Shown: in pieces, positions 46,626 through 57,563 of the stretch
How the letters are laid out: each line of letters opens with the position of its first letter
How positions within the stretch are numbered: the first letter of the stretch is position 1
NCBI GenBank assembly: GCA_000469685.2
Contig: LS997564.1
Location: 38,008,612-38,072,611, forward strand
DNA: 64,000 nucleotides
Origin: Haemonchus contortus
Taxonomy: Eukaryota; Nematoda; Chromadorea; Rhabditida; Trichostrongylidae
Direction of reading: 5' to 3'
Notes under the pieces: model-generated
The model's database searches: none
What the model saw: only the letters and a program-made list of their open reading frames with translations
What the model was told of the DNA's origin: nothing
Translations under genes and position numbers: made by a program

Positions 46626-47389
46626 ATCCTTTCACCAATTACCTTCTAACGCCTTTAGCTCTTGCTCGAACTAGCTTTGACTTTTTGATATGTTTCATTC
46701 GACAAAAAAGGTAAGTTGTGTGATAATAAGGAGATGAATTTGGTTCACTTCTTGCTATTACATTACGACCGCTACCCAGCACGGTTTCCGATTAAGTGAA
46801 AGATCACGGCTCCTTTTTGCTTTGATACCATTCTTGGCAAAACTTATCCGACCGCTAATAATGTTGGGTTCACATTTAATGATATATCCGTAGAGAAAAG
46901 GAGGTACATCTCTGGAGGCATTTGATAGTCCATACTCTCCCTCAGAGAAACAGCGAAACAACCTAGAAAAAAGGGAGAAGAATTTCATCCGTTCGATGTC
47001 TTTCGGGCGAAGTTCCTTTGCCCCAAAGAGCCCGGCGCCAGCTGTGAACACTTATGGTGGGCGGCGGGACCGGACCCCGTGCACAGGGGGCGGGACGTGC
47101 GCGATAGGAGTTTTGGGCCGCAAATTCATAACTAATGATGAACATTGATGGTAGCTAACATATTAGCCTCAGCCGCGATGAGTCTCTGAAAACTTTTTTT
47201 CTCTGAATAATCGTCTGCGTGATATTATACAATGTTCTATTCGGACACAGCGAAGATGGCTCACCGAAAAAATCGCTCCTAATTCGGAGCTACTACTGAG
47301 GGTGTAGAGCTTTCAAAAAAAAAATGAGAATCCGAGGATCATCATGAGATTAAAACCTAATTACCTACTAGTCTATTACTTTGAAGTGA

Positions 47390-48300
47390 AGCCATTGGCA
47401 GCAATGACGGCTTGGCATCTTTGGGGCATTAATTCGACCAACTTGTCGATCACTCATCGATTTCCTTCCATTCTTCTTCGAATAGTCCAAACTTCTGAGT
47501 AGCACTTGTGACTGATTTATCGGCTATCTTTTTCCTGAGTTCTTACCACGAGGGTCCACTGATGTTTAGGTCAGGGGACTGGCTGGGTGAGTCAAGGCAT
47601 CGAATTTCTCGATGAGCCAACCACTCCCGCGCCCCTTCTAGATCTGTGACCGGGGACGTATCTCGCTGGGAGGTAAATCTTCCGTGCATAGGACGGAAGA
47701 AAGGTAGCATGGATCTTTCCAAAATGTCTACGTACATCTGCTGGGCCGTAGTGGTGAGAATGTGGTGCATGGACCCCATGCCTAGACTCGAAACCATCCC
47801 CAAACCAATACTGAGCAGACACCATGCCTGAGAGTTAAATGATACTCGGGGTTGGAACTTGTGTTTTGAAAGGTCGTCTACGAACGAAACCCAAGTGTAC
47901 CAAGCCGAACAATCCTTGGCAAGCCGCCATTAGTTGAAAGACCAGTGAAGGTGCTTACGCGCTCATTGAAGTCGAGCTCGTCCAATTTTCAATGATCTAG
48001 ACACTTTTTACGAGTCTTCCTCCATATATTCCAGCAACCCACAGGCGTCTGTTGATGGTACCTTTAGATGGTAGCGACGTTGCCGTCGTCGATATTTCGG
48101 CCATTATATCGGAAGATGCTCGTCTGGAATCCAGAGGTGACGCACAAATAATCTTCGTATCGTCCTCAAAAGCGGCAATCCGTAACCCTTCCGAGCTGGC
48201 TCGCTTGATTGGTCTATGAGAAACTTAATAGCTCTGATAGCCTTCGTAATCGTAGAAATCGGTACAGCAAAGAGCCTTGGATGTTGAGCATGGGTCGATT
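47390..48300 (-). pseudogene. Tc1-family transposase, broken
   Basis: On minus, pieces appear in order across frames: PSKGTINRRLWVAGIYGGR (linker and DNA-binding part), AEQQMYVDILERSMLPFF-like central part (47760 region), HGRFTSQRDTSPVTD where a typical element has a QDN.P.H motif, SQSPDLNISGPSW (SPDLNP.E-type motif, the final acidic residue not conserved), then ELRKKIADKS, EEEWKEI and KLVELMPQRC-like C-terminal text. Several stops and frameshifts separate them. Nonfunctional. Confidence 0.7.
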
Positions 48301-48689
48301 CCTGCTTACTGCACGTGGCATTGGCAAGAGCTGCTCCACGGTCAGAAGGCAAAAGCCAGAGTTCCGCCTCTTTGCTGAGAGCGATCAGCTAACAGAACAA
48401 AAGAATCACCAACTTTTCTAGACTCAAAAAACACAATGAAATCTACCTAAACAACGTGCCCCTTTCGCAAGTTTTTTGAAAAAAAATCCACCTTCTCGGC
48501 CGGAAGTGAGCTACCGCCAATTCTGCATTGCAGGAAAGTCGGTAATGTTTGGTAAGTGTGCTATCAAAAATCAGGTGAAAAGATTGAGTTTGAGGTGAGT
48601 TATGGCAGAAAAGGTTAAAGGTGATTTCTTACCTCAGATGGGGAGTTTGGAACCAAGTGAACCTTTGACAAACATTTTTATGAAGTATA

Positions 48690-48970
48690 TGTAATCTCTC
48701 TTATTTACAAAGTAGTAACTGGGTATGTCGGTATGTTTGTATGTTGGTATGTGGGTTTGTCGGTCTGTCCGTCCGCAAAACCTTATGATTACGATAAGGA
48801 AAGTGATATGAGAATTTTGCTCTATTCTACTCCTCCTTCTCATATATAAAGTGTTCCCATCCTGCCTCCCGTACTCTTACCTAATTTGAACTCTCTAGGT
48901 CCATGAAAACCAGAGTTATCAATTTCCGGTCAAACACACACGCAGACAAACCAACAGACACGCTGAGAGC
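48690..48970. repeat. Dispersed repeat, copies 2 (plus) and inverted partner
   Basis: 48700-48790 repeats TTGTCGGTCTGTCCGTCCG and ACGATAAGGAAAGTGATATG as in copy 1. 48838-48965, read on minus, matches the unit at 46130-46235 (TTTGTCTGCGTGTGTGTTTG, then AGGAGGCAGGATGGGAACAC-like text). So two relatives stand in opposite orientation. Confidence 0.6.
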
Positions 48971-49520
48971 GTTATATGTAGTAGGAAGCTCATAGTTGCA
49001 CTCTCTCCCTTTGACCGACTTTGATAGACCCGTCTGGCTTACCAACACATGTACTTTAATATAGTTATTGATTTTATGCTCGCACAGTCGATATCTTTTC
49101 TTTTCATTTATTTGCCAGACATTCGATTGAGGAAATAGTTTAATCTTTAGATAAGGTGAAAGCGATTTCTTCATCTACCCACCAAAACCTCCAGCAGAAC
49201 CTGCACGACCTGAACGAGTATAGTTTGATGCTTAACTTGTTACAAGTTTCTAGTTGAAATCCTCTTTTTTGGAGTTTTTCCAACAAGAAAGGGAGAGGGG
49301 CGGCGGTAACGATGGTGATTCGCAAAGTGAGAATTATTGCCGAGGCTCGGAAAGGAACGGGCGTTGAGGAGAAGTGGATAAAATGGAGCTGCAGGGAATG
49401 AACCAGTTTTGTGCAAAGTCACAAGCGTAATCTTGAGGAATCACTGCTTCTTCTCTCTTTCCCTGATAGAGTAGCACTCTGTCGTCAGATATGGGTAAGT
49501 TGAAATGCTAGAGATTGATG

Positions 49521-49703
49521 TTAGGACTCACTCCTGCTTGGTCTTGCTGGCATTGGGCGCGAACGACCTCCGAATCCTCTAGGACGTGGTGGCATACGAG
49601 GACGTGGCGGCAAACGAGGAACTAAAGGATTACGTGGGGCCCATGATCGGGGACTTCTTTCCCATTCTGTCCCATTGTTTACTGCTCGCCCTTTAGCACC
49701 CAA
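49521..49703 (-). CDS. Possible Pro/Arg/Gly-rich coding exon
   Basis: A 60-codon minus frame holds PPRPRMPPRPRGFGGRSRPM, a low-complexity Arg/Pro/Gly stretch, and two EWE-type phrases. In-frame sequence extends about seven codons further upstream. No good acceptor or start was found. It may be part of a small secreted or RNA-binding protein gene, or just repeat DNA that happens to be open. Confidence 0.25.
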   Translation of the reverse strand: MGAKGRAVNNGTEWERSPRSWAPRNPLVPRLPPRPRMPPRPRGFGGRSRPMPARPSRSES

Positions 49704-49919
49704 TCCTTCCCATTCTCGTCCATGTTAAGGGATAACATCGTCTATGAGCAAAAAAATGAATACGATAAGGAGTCGGTTCTACATCTGGAGTAGATCGGAT
49801 ACGCTGAGATCAGATGGATGGTAACTGAAAACACTCACTCAGGATATCGAATATGCTTTGAGGCACAAGGCTGCTGAATTAGCTACACCTCACTTGAAGT
49901 ACAATCCCTTTAACTACCC

Positions 49920-50190
49920 CTCTTCCCTCTTATTTATAAAGCCGTAAGTTGGTGTGTCGGTTTGTCGGCATGTCGGTCTGTCCGCCTGTCCGTCCGCAAA
50001 ACTTAGCTCTACTCTACTCCTCCCTTTTTCTTTTGAAGCAGCCACTTGATGGGTAGGTTGATGGAGCAGTGTGAGTACTGCGGAGTGAAGTGGGTACTTC
50101 AAAACTGGGATTTCGAACTGTACTGGCGTTGTGCTAAGTATGTCTCTACAAAAATCGGAGTTGATAATGAAGTTGGGAGACCTCCGCTCT
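49920..50190 (+). repeat. GTCGGTCTGTCC-type dispersed repeat, copy 3
   Basis: TTATTTATAAAGCCGTAAGT, TCGGTCTGTCCGCCTG, GGGTAGGTTGATGGAGCAG and GAAGTGGGTACTTCAAAAC follow the order of copy 1. Confidence 0.7.
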
Positions 50191-50199
50191 TTTTCACCA

Positions 50200-51014
50200 T
50201 GAACAGGTTAGCCCATAACTGTGCTCATCAATGTTTCTTATGTTAGTCGAGATTATACAATTCTTCGACCTGAGCTCCAGGAGGGGGCCCACTGGGGTAG
50301 GTGAGTCAACAAAATATCTAACTCATACCCCATCCTAGCTTTTTGAACGAGGCAATCATTTCACCCCCGCTCGAGTGCTCCTCCTCTCCTGAGGCTTCGG
50401 TTAAAACTACATCCTTTCGCCTGGGACCGACTCGAAGCACAGGTAAGGTTGGCTACTCCTCCTTCTGCACTCTAGCCTACAGTGTTGAATATGAGTGATG
50501 CCCTCCCCTAACTACATTTTCTAACTACTTTGTAAAAATAGGGAATTAGGCACGGCGTAAGCCGGGCGGCCTGACGGGTGTAAAGGTAATGTATGTGGAC
50601 ATAGCGTCATTTTCAGAGGCTTTTATAGGAGCTGGTATGAGCTATTATTAGTAGGCACAAGACAAAATAAAATATATGATCAATTACGTGATTAAATGAT
50701 GCCGTCAAAACACTTTGTCTTGTACGAGACAACACAAAAAGCCCATTCCGTAGTAGTACTATCTAATAGGTTGATGCATGATTAGTGCGGGTCTTTTTCG
50801 CGGCTTCTCTTCTCATGATGCGATTTGAATATTGAATTCGAGATTTGATGAGAATAATCTTCTTACTTTCCTTCATAAAATATGCCTAGAAAGTCATCTT
50901 CATATTCTCCACGTTCTGCCCTATTACTTCGAGGAAGGTTGGGAGGTGGCGCAGTCATAAAGTGATATCAATGAACTTGTCGACGAGGAACACGCAGCCA
51001 AAGCCGAATAAGGA
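50200..51014. other. No gene recognised
   Basis: No supported coding or repeat structure noticed. Confidence 0.4.
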
Positions 51015-51263
51015 ATGGAATCTGCTTCTACGTTCTCCTATTCGCCAAAAGAGACTCCTACGGATTATCATGTTGTTTGCCCGTTGAAAAATTGGCTAGC
51101 GAACAGAACTTTCTACGAAATGGATGGCCAACGAAACTTCTTCACCTGTGAAATCCGACTGCTTAGCAATTGGGAAGCAGTGCTTGACGTAGATGGTGGA
51201 TATGAACCGGAGCAATTATTTGAACTTGTCTTTTTTAAATATCTCTATCGTTTCTTTAAGTAA
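51015..51263 (+). CDS. Possible coding exon, unidentified
   Basis: An 82-codon frame starting MESASTFSYSPKETPTDYHV reads in a protein-like way (LKNWLANRTFYEMDGQRNFF, EIRLLSNWEAVLDVDGGYEP). It ends in TAA right after a lysine-rich codon run. No acceptor, domain or partner exon was recognised, and it has no recognised copy in the window. It may be a small gene or chance. Confidence 0.25.
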   Translation: MESASTFSYSPKETPTDYHVVCPLKNWLANRTFYEMDGQRNFFTCEIRLLSNWEAVLDVDGGYEPEQLFELVFFKYLYRFFK

Positions 51264-51589
51264 AATTTGCTGAAAAAAAATCCGCAGTAGTTATGCATCA
51301 ATCGAATACTATATGCTGGCCAACTCTACAAACTCGTCCTTTCTTAACCTACAATTTCCAAGATTTTTTCCGCCCCCTATGTTACAATCCCCCTTGAAGT
51401 TTCGAACAGATCCTCTTCTCATGGAAAATGTCTTGCACAGCAATAAATCCTTCGTTTCATGCGGTTCAGTCGCCTGACTATACTTCTTTTTAATTCATTT
51501 TTCTCAAGTAGCGATGGAATTCCTCATTTGTCTTCTCTCTAATTGCTTCTGTCCGTGACTAGTATTTTTTAAGTTCTTTTTCTTTTTCT

Positions 51590-52407
51590 TCGGTACTGAT
51601 TACTTGTTTCGTTAATAATTATTGTTTACTGCCAGAACAGTTATTATAAATAAGGTTAAGATACAGTCGTTATAGTGTCTAGATAGTGAATCGATCGCCA
51701 TCAGAGGACCTATAAGGTGGATTCCTTATAGGCTTTTTTCTCAGGAGAAACGCCATCTGCCCTCAATTTTTGCTTTGGAAAAACCGTCTCGCACGGTTAG
51801 AAGTCCAATCAGGGAAAGCTTTTTACAGTAATCAAATGTGTCACCGTTACAGACGTGATGAGACGATGTTCCTGCCACGATACTGGCCACCATGGCTTAT
51901 GGACGAATAGGTGTATCCCAGTCATCTCTACCCAGCCACCCATGCAAGTCTCATCGACTAGAAGTGGTCCGTTTATCATCCTCTCATATGCGTTCGTTTC
52001 AAATATAACTGCTGAGTAATCGAGTTCAAAGTATTCATTTGCATAAATAGGTGGCACACATTGGTCAGTGGAACAGCATCCTACAGAATTGTGGAAGTTG
52101 ACTCGCGCTTTTATAGGTAAAGCTCTAGTTCCAAAAATTTATCGGAACCTGCAAAAATAGAGCGCAAGCATCAAAGCACCTGTTTGATACCGTACATACA
52201 TTCCATATAGACTGAGCAGGCCGCTTTAGGGCATTTCTCCGAAATCCATCGGGGGTATGAAACTTCTGGAGTTTTCGTGATGCCATACTCCTTTGTTCCA
52301 GCGATTTGTCGGTCGAATGGGGAAATTCCGTGCTCTCTCTCACTGTTCCACCAGTCACTAAAAGGACCATCAATCGAGCTTCTGTGCCAAGACCACCAGT
52401 AAAACAA
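51590..52407 (-). pseudogene. Relic of a fourth DUF148 copy with part of its downstream block
   Basis: On minus, 52400-52240 matches the tail exon of copies 1-3 (SSIDGPFSDWWNSEREHGIS, SPFDRQ), followed by a diverged PRWISEKCPK where copies have SMDF. No signal peptide or DUF148 exons precede it. To the left, 51590-52030 matches the block downstream of copies 2 and 3. A truncated older duplication. Confidence 0.65.
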
Positions 52408-52409
52408 TA

Positions 52410-52953
52410 CTTATCAAGCTAAAGGGAGGGGCCGCACCTGGCTTAACTGCTGTAAGCATGCCTTTTCTGGAAGTTGGCCCGCTGGCCATGTAGTTTATCT
52501 CTTTATCGGCCAAGCTGCGCAGTGGAAAAAAAATGGTCATAGCTTCGAACGGGGTATTGCCTTTCAGAGCCTCTCATTGTATTGGAACAATATGTTATTC
52601 GGATATTGTATTTCTTAAAATGTTAAAATTGTGAATCAGATTCCGTTTAAATGCCATAGGGGTAAAATGACTAAGCTGTATCAATTTTTAGCAATTTCCG
52701 CCTATAGAGCTGTATATATATACATCGTCGACAAAGTGGTAACGATGAGATCGTCCCAATTAGGCTTGCCCCTTCGCGATTGATTACACTTACTTAAACT
52801 TGCCCATGTTACCTCTATTTTTCACTCACAACCTACGATCTCATCACCACCGTATTAAACACCTAACAATTCATGAACATAGAGGGCTTTTTCGTTTGAA
52901 GTCCACCTCTACGTAATCAAGTTTTGAGGAAAAGTTAGGTCGGATGTATAGAT
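52410..52953. other. No gene recognised
   Basis: No supported coding. A short TATA run (TATATATATAC) lies near 52711. Confidence 0.4.
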
Positions 52954-53225
52954 GGAGGTGGTGTAGTGGCAAGTGAGCAATGTCACACACGCATGGTCGC
53001 GGGTTCGAATCCCGGATCGATATCCGCCTGGGTCAACCAAGCCTTCCATCTCTTCTGGTTAGGTAGATTAATAGACTCGTTTGGGAGGATAAAAGTACCG
53101 AGTTGTACATCGGCTGGCCAGCACAAGTCATTCGATTACTCCACTTAATGAAAGTCGAATGCGAGGCGCATCCCTCAGACAAGATCAACTAACGCCCCGA
53201 TGCTTCATCCTTTCACTTTAAGTCG
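52954..53225 (+). repeat. tRNA-derived SINE, full-length
   Basis: Head GGAGGTGGTGTAGTGGCAAG contains a box A type sequence. GGTTCGAATCC (53002-53012) is a perfect box B. Body and tail (AAGCCTTCCATC, GGGAGGATAAAAGTACC, CATCGGCTGGCC, GAGGCGCATCCCTC) match the copies at 54650, 55300 and 3236. No cloverleaf is kept, so it is not a tRNA gene. Confidence 0.85.
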
Positions 53226-53485
53226 GATGCGATTTCATCCACACAAGTGCAAAGGGCCTAATTTCAATTATTTTTTCCTGGTGCCAGCCCTTTCACCCCA
53301 ATTCAAATGATATAAGCGAAGAACCAGTGAGGGAAAGGGACAGGGGTGCTAATGTGACCGTTCTTCTATCACCTCTTTTTGTCAATTTTTTTCCAGCATT
53401 TCATTATTACAAAGTGATCCTGAAATTCATTCTCATAGTGACAAAAAGGACTGGTGAAGGTCACAAGTCAGTACCTCAATTCGCT

Positions 53486-55225
53486 ATGCTGCGTCTAGTT
53501 GTCCTTCTGAGCCTTCTAGCTCTTTCACTGGTATGTTTTTTTTTTGCGAATGAAAGTTTTGTCTGTTTCCACAGGAGAATTAAACGCGCAGTTCACGATA
53601 ATTTTCAGTTACCCTCGTCAGGTAGAAAAGTAGAAGTGTTAAGGTAGAGCAGTACATTGGCGGCGAAGGAAGCGCAAAAATCCGATTACTTCAAGCTTTT
53701 TAAAAGTAGTGGAATTTGAGGTTGTACGAGATTGACGCGGATTTTTTGGATTTTTTTGGATTTTGGACGAGATCTGATTGCTCCCATGGTACGAAGAGCT
53801 GACTACATAAACCCATAACTGCCCAGAATTGCTTTTCGCTGCCGCTATGGGTTATGACAAGTTGTTTGAACTTTCTACATTGGTTCCCTTACAAATGGTG
53901 CAGCCTCTTCAAAGCAGTTGAAACTAGTCCGTTAGGGGGTGTGGTATTCACACGATACAATCTCTGGTTCCTTATTGTGCCCTATCCAGGACGTTTTTCG
54001 CCCTTATAACGACAGGTATAGTATAAGAGGGAACCTCGAATTCATAACAATAGGGAAATCTCAGAAACCGTTTTTATCGTGAATTGTGCCTCTAAAATAG
54101 GCAACTTCAGCTAACAGTGAAATGCCTTCCATTGATTTCCACTTAGGCATGTAAACCGACAAACGGATCGACGAATACTCATGCCAAAAAGCGAGAAGTC
54201 CATCAAGCGGATGTATTCGTCGAGACCAAGTTGCAATTCAATCCGGCATTGAATTCAATCTTCAAGAACGCACTCAAAGAAGGGGTAAGAGTTGTTTAAC
54301 AATGGAAATTACAACAACTGTTTGTTCCTGTGTCAGAGTTCGCCTAGGACTACCAAGGAACAAACAAGGACCTCCTGCTAACAAAGTACTTTCAGGTTGA
54401 GCAGCATGCGGATGAACAACAAGTCATATACGACAGTGACATGGTTTACGCGGAAATGCATCAAATTGGTGATAAATTCGCTATGAAATACAGTGCCTTT
54501 GATGTTGACTGTGGAGAGGTACATATTTTCGCACTTGAAAATCCGATTGCTCTGAAAAATCGAGACTACGTACTCTTTAAAGTTCTGGAGGCAGCAAGCT
54601 TGCAGTTGAAGCTGCCTCTCCATAAACTAGTAGGAGATGGCGAAGGGGCGGAGGTGGTGTAGTGGCAAGTGACACACTATCATGAAAGCATGGTCACGGG
54701 TTCGAATCCGGGTCGATATGAGGGATGGTAAGCTGACCAAGCCTTCCATCCCTCTGGGATCGGTCAACTGGTACCAGAGTCGTCTGGGAGGATAAAAGCA
54801 CTGACTTGTTCATCGGCTGGCCCCCGCTAGTCATTGTTAGACCACATACGCATTCTGTACGCCACTACGATTCGAAATGGAAGTCGAATACGTGGGCGCA
54901 TCCCTCGGACGGTATTGATTATCACCCCGACACTTTATACTTTACTGGAAGACTTCTCAGGCAAGTTGGTTCATTCACACTATCAGGGTTCTCCTTGCTT
55001 CGGTGGAATCCCATTGTGAAATCATGGGTTACTGTGCTTGTATGAGGAAATCTGGAATTATGAGCATGAGTTCATGTCATCTTACCCTCCAACATCCTTT
55101 AACCCGAGCAGTAATCATGTGTTATGGAACTTTTGCAGCTTCACAACTTCATAGCGACAGGAAAAATGAAGACGGACCTCATCGGAAACGTTACCGTAAA
55201 TTGTAATGGTGAAAATGTACTCTGA
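53486..55225 (+). CDS. Small secreted protein of unknown family (four exons)
   Basis: Exons 53486-53530, 54147-54284, 54396-54518 and 55139-55225 (TGA) join in phase to 130 residues. MLRLVVLLSLLALSLA is a signal peptide whose last residue comes from exon 2; the mature protein would start at a Cys (CKPTNGSTN). The next part is hydrophilic. Then a helix-like stretch (NPALNSIFKNALKEG) and a beta-like stretch (DMVYAEMHQIGDKFAMKYSA) are followed by DVDCGE and a second Cys near the C-terminus (TVNCNGENV). Cystatin-like topology is conceivable, but the QxVxG inhibitor motif is missing. Potential N-glycosylation sites are NGS and NVT. Intron 1 is 616 bases. Intron 3 (620 bases) contains a SINE at 54650-54955. 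AATAAA lies at about 55241, 15 bases past the stop. Confidence 0.7.
54650..54955 (+). repeat. tRNA-derived SINE inside an intron
   Basis: GGAGGTGGTGTAGTGGCAAG head, box B GGTTCGAATCC at 54699-54709, then the family body and GGGCGCATCCCTCGGAC tail ending in an ACTTTATACTTTACT-like 3' end. It lies in intron 3 of the secreted-protein gene, same strand as the gene. Confidence 0.85.
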
Positions 55226-55299
55226 AATTTTCTAGCTAAAATAAATATTGGATTCATCTGTAACGCGTGCCGTCCCTTCCATAGGAGAATACTTGGGTG

Positions 55300-55610
55300 T
55301 AAAGTATAATGTCCAAGGACGTCAATCGATCCCGTCTGAGGGATGCGCCCAGGCATTCGACTTCCATTCAGAATGGTAGTGGCGTATTGAATGCTCCGTA
55401 TGTAACCTATACAATGACTTGCGGTGGCCAGCCGATGTACAAGTCAGTGCTTTCATCCTCCCAGACGAGTCTGGTTCAAATTAACCGACCCCGAAGGAAT
55501 GGAAGGCTTGGTCAGTCTAAGCGGATATCAACACGGATTTTAACTCGCGACTATGCATGTGTGATAGTGCGCCTCTTGCCGTTAAACCACCTTCGCCCCC
55601 TCTTAACGCA
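55300..55610 (-). repeat. tRNA-derived SINE, inverted copy just after the gene
   Basis: Minus-strand copy: tail GGATGCGCCCAGGCATTCGA near 55342 on plus, body GGCCAGCCGATGTACAAGTC, head complement CACCTTCGCCCCC at the right end. It is inverted relative to the intronic copy 350 bases away. Box B is changed. Confidence 0.8.
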
Positions 55611-57027
55611 AATAAATTCTCTTCGATTTGGTCTATTTGAACTTAACTGAGCTTAATTTCAGATAGATCGCACAGCACAAAATTTACGTTATTAGTTTCA
55701 TGGCCAATTCATTCGGTTGTAAGGTTTGTGAAGTTTGATTAAGTTCGAAACTAGCTGCAATATTCATCACATTGGTTGGAAGTTTCACAAGCTGGGGTGA
55801 AGACGCTGTAGACCTGAATTTTGGTGCTAGACAGACCCATTTCACGGTCTCGATAACACTATCAATGTCTCTCTCTCTCTGCCTGTCTGATAGTCCTTCT
55901 GAAGAATCCGTCAGGTAACGAGACGTCCTTACCAAAGAATCTCTCTGGCGAGTGACCAAATTGCAGTTGAGATTACTGCAGAGGAGACAATCTGTTCGAT
56001 GATTCCATGGACTATCACAGTCATGTTCATAAGACGTTCAAAGCCATGCTTAGAATTACTAGACAGCTACTAGTGCGCGAGTAGGCCTGCGGCAGTACCA
56101 GAGTAGTACTGAGCGCTTGGGAAGATGTCAGCGCCATCAAGATTGCCCAGCATTTTAGTCGAAGAAGAATTCCAGCTCTCCATACAGTTGAAGTTTGGCA
56201 GCCGTCTTTCGGTTATCCCTAATGTAAAAATAACCTAGGTCTATCCATATTTCTTCTTTCCAGTAATTTCTTCTGTGATTCCAGAAGGTATGATTGCTTA
56301 ATTACCTAGTAGTGTGTACGAGATGGTATCAGAATTGTACTTTTCTAGAAAGCACAACTTTTTGACGAAATCTATCCTCTGACGTTTCATCGGGAAAAAA
56401 TTGTTGAAAGAAGTCATATTTATCAAACCTCGTGGAAAGTAGTGTGTCCATTATCCACTCCTAAAAGGGTCCATGGATAAGGCATGACTGAATGGCATGT
56501 AGTGTAGTGTGAAGTTGACCTTCAATCTGGTACAAGTAAAGATGGATGACTGAATGAAATGTCCTTTGCAAGTAGTTCGTGTCCAAATCGGCACATATGT
56601 AGATGAGTTCTTATCGAAGAGTTTTCAGAGCAGATTTCCCTCTTTTTCATCTTCCCATCTGTGTCATACTCCCTCCCTAACTGAGGCTTGTACTGAAGGG
56701 CTGGATTTCCTCGAATATCAGTTTCGGATGGCCTAGTTCTTTTTTCTATCAGAGAAACGACACCTGGAGGATAAGCCATGAATCCTAATCCGTTTTTTTT
56801 TCTTCACAATAGCTAGTAATAACAATATTCCAACTGATTTTATCAGGAATTTGCCATGGATGTTTTTTATCGTTCCTCTACAATTTTTTTTCATCTGCCA
56901 GGGCATCTTGGTGTGTCTTCTTTCCTACTTCTTCTCTTTTAACTGTTTTCTTTCGCAAATATGCTCATATGCTCTACAAACGTTTTATCTTCAGGCTTAC
57001 TCTTCTTTTTTAAGTGCATAATAGTCA
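55611..57027. other. No gene; one dispersed repeat
   Basis: 55950-56160 resembles 61170-61330 (see separate entry). Otherwise no supported feature; the 91-codon minus frame at 55684-55959 has no splice support. Confidence 0.4.
55950..56160. repeat. Dispersed repeat shared with 61170-61330
   Basis: Shared order: GAGACAATCTGTTCG / GAGACGGTTCACGTG, then ACGTTCAAAGCCATGCTTAG / CCGTTCAAAGTCATATTTAG, then GAGTAGGCCTGC / GGGTAGGCCTGC. The second copy lies just beyond the 3' end of the RTE element, so this may be an RTE 3' tail or a passenger sequence. Confidence 0.55.
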
Positions 57028-57028
57028 G

Positions 57029-57563
57029 TTAAAGGCACTGTTCACGGAAAAATGGTTTCGAAGATTTGCACATGGTTTGAATTCGACGCCCCCTCTGACA
57101 CCACTTGTGCAGGAATGAGGTCGGAAAACGGCTGGATAGGGCACGATAAGGGCAGGAACAGTGCGGAAGGGAGGCCTCCGCCCCTCGCTAGGCTGACTAC
57201 GAGTTCAAATTGTCCTTCACCACTTTCGCATTGGAGCGAAGTTGGTGGAAAATCGATAAGCTGGTTGGCAAATTGCCAGGTTCAAGACTGTAGTCTAAAT
57301 CAGCTGTTTGGGTGTGTTGTCTGTTTTGCAGACATTGCGTCGCCTTCGTGCATTCTCTCGTGCGTGCTCGAACACTCCCTAACCGCCGTTTTTTCAATGT
57401 GAAACTCGTCCAACTCCCTTTTCCAGCTCTTTTTTGACCCTTTGTAATTCTTTTTGTTCATCGTTTTTTGCGCTTTTTTCGTTGTTATCGTTTTATTCTA
57501 GAGTAGTTCTATCAATTCCCGTCAAAAAGGGTACCCTAACTTTTTTGTGAACGGTTCCTTTAA
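57029..57563. mobile_element. Non-autonomous element with TTAA ends
   Basis: Left end TTAAAGGCACTGTTCACGGA and right end complement TTAAAGGAACCGTTCACAAA form imperfect TIRs of about 22 bases, each beginning at TTAA. The interior of about 490 bases has open frames of 60-116 codons on both strands but no transposase motif. TTAA targeting fits a piggyBac-type MITE; inference. Confidence 0.55.

Larger units (their letters stand above)
45117..48633 (-). mobile_element. Degraded Tc1-like element with nested repeats
   Basis: The left end, after TA, reads CAGTACCGTTCGAAAAGAAA and continues TCACCTTGAACTTTTTTGCC. The right end near 48595-48633 is the complement of this (GGCAGAAAAGGTTAAAGGTG), minus the outermost 15 or so bases. 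A broken transposase on minus lies at 47390-48300. About 2 kb between the transposase and the left end is filled by other repeats (45318-45570, 46112-46625, 47050-47115). Without these the element would be near a usual Tc1 size. Confidence 0.65.

Noticed and set aside
53002..53012. Possible tRNA gene (perfect box B)
   Set aside because: The acceptor, D and anticodon stems cannot be formed and the sequence runs into the SINE body shared with other copies.
53486..55225. Cystatin identity for the small secreted protein
   Set aside because: The QxVxG and PW motifs and the Cys spacing of cystatins are not present.
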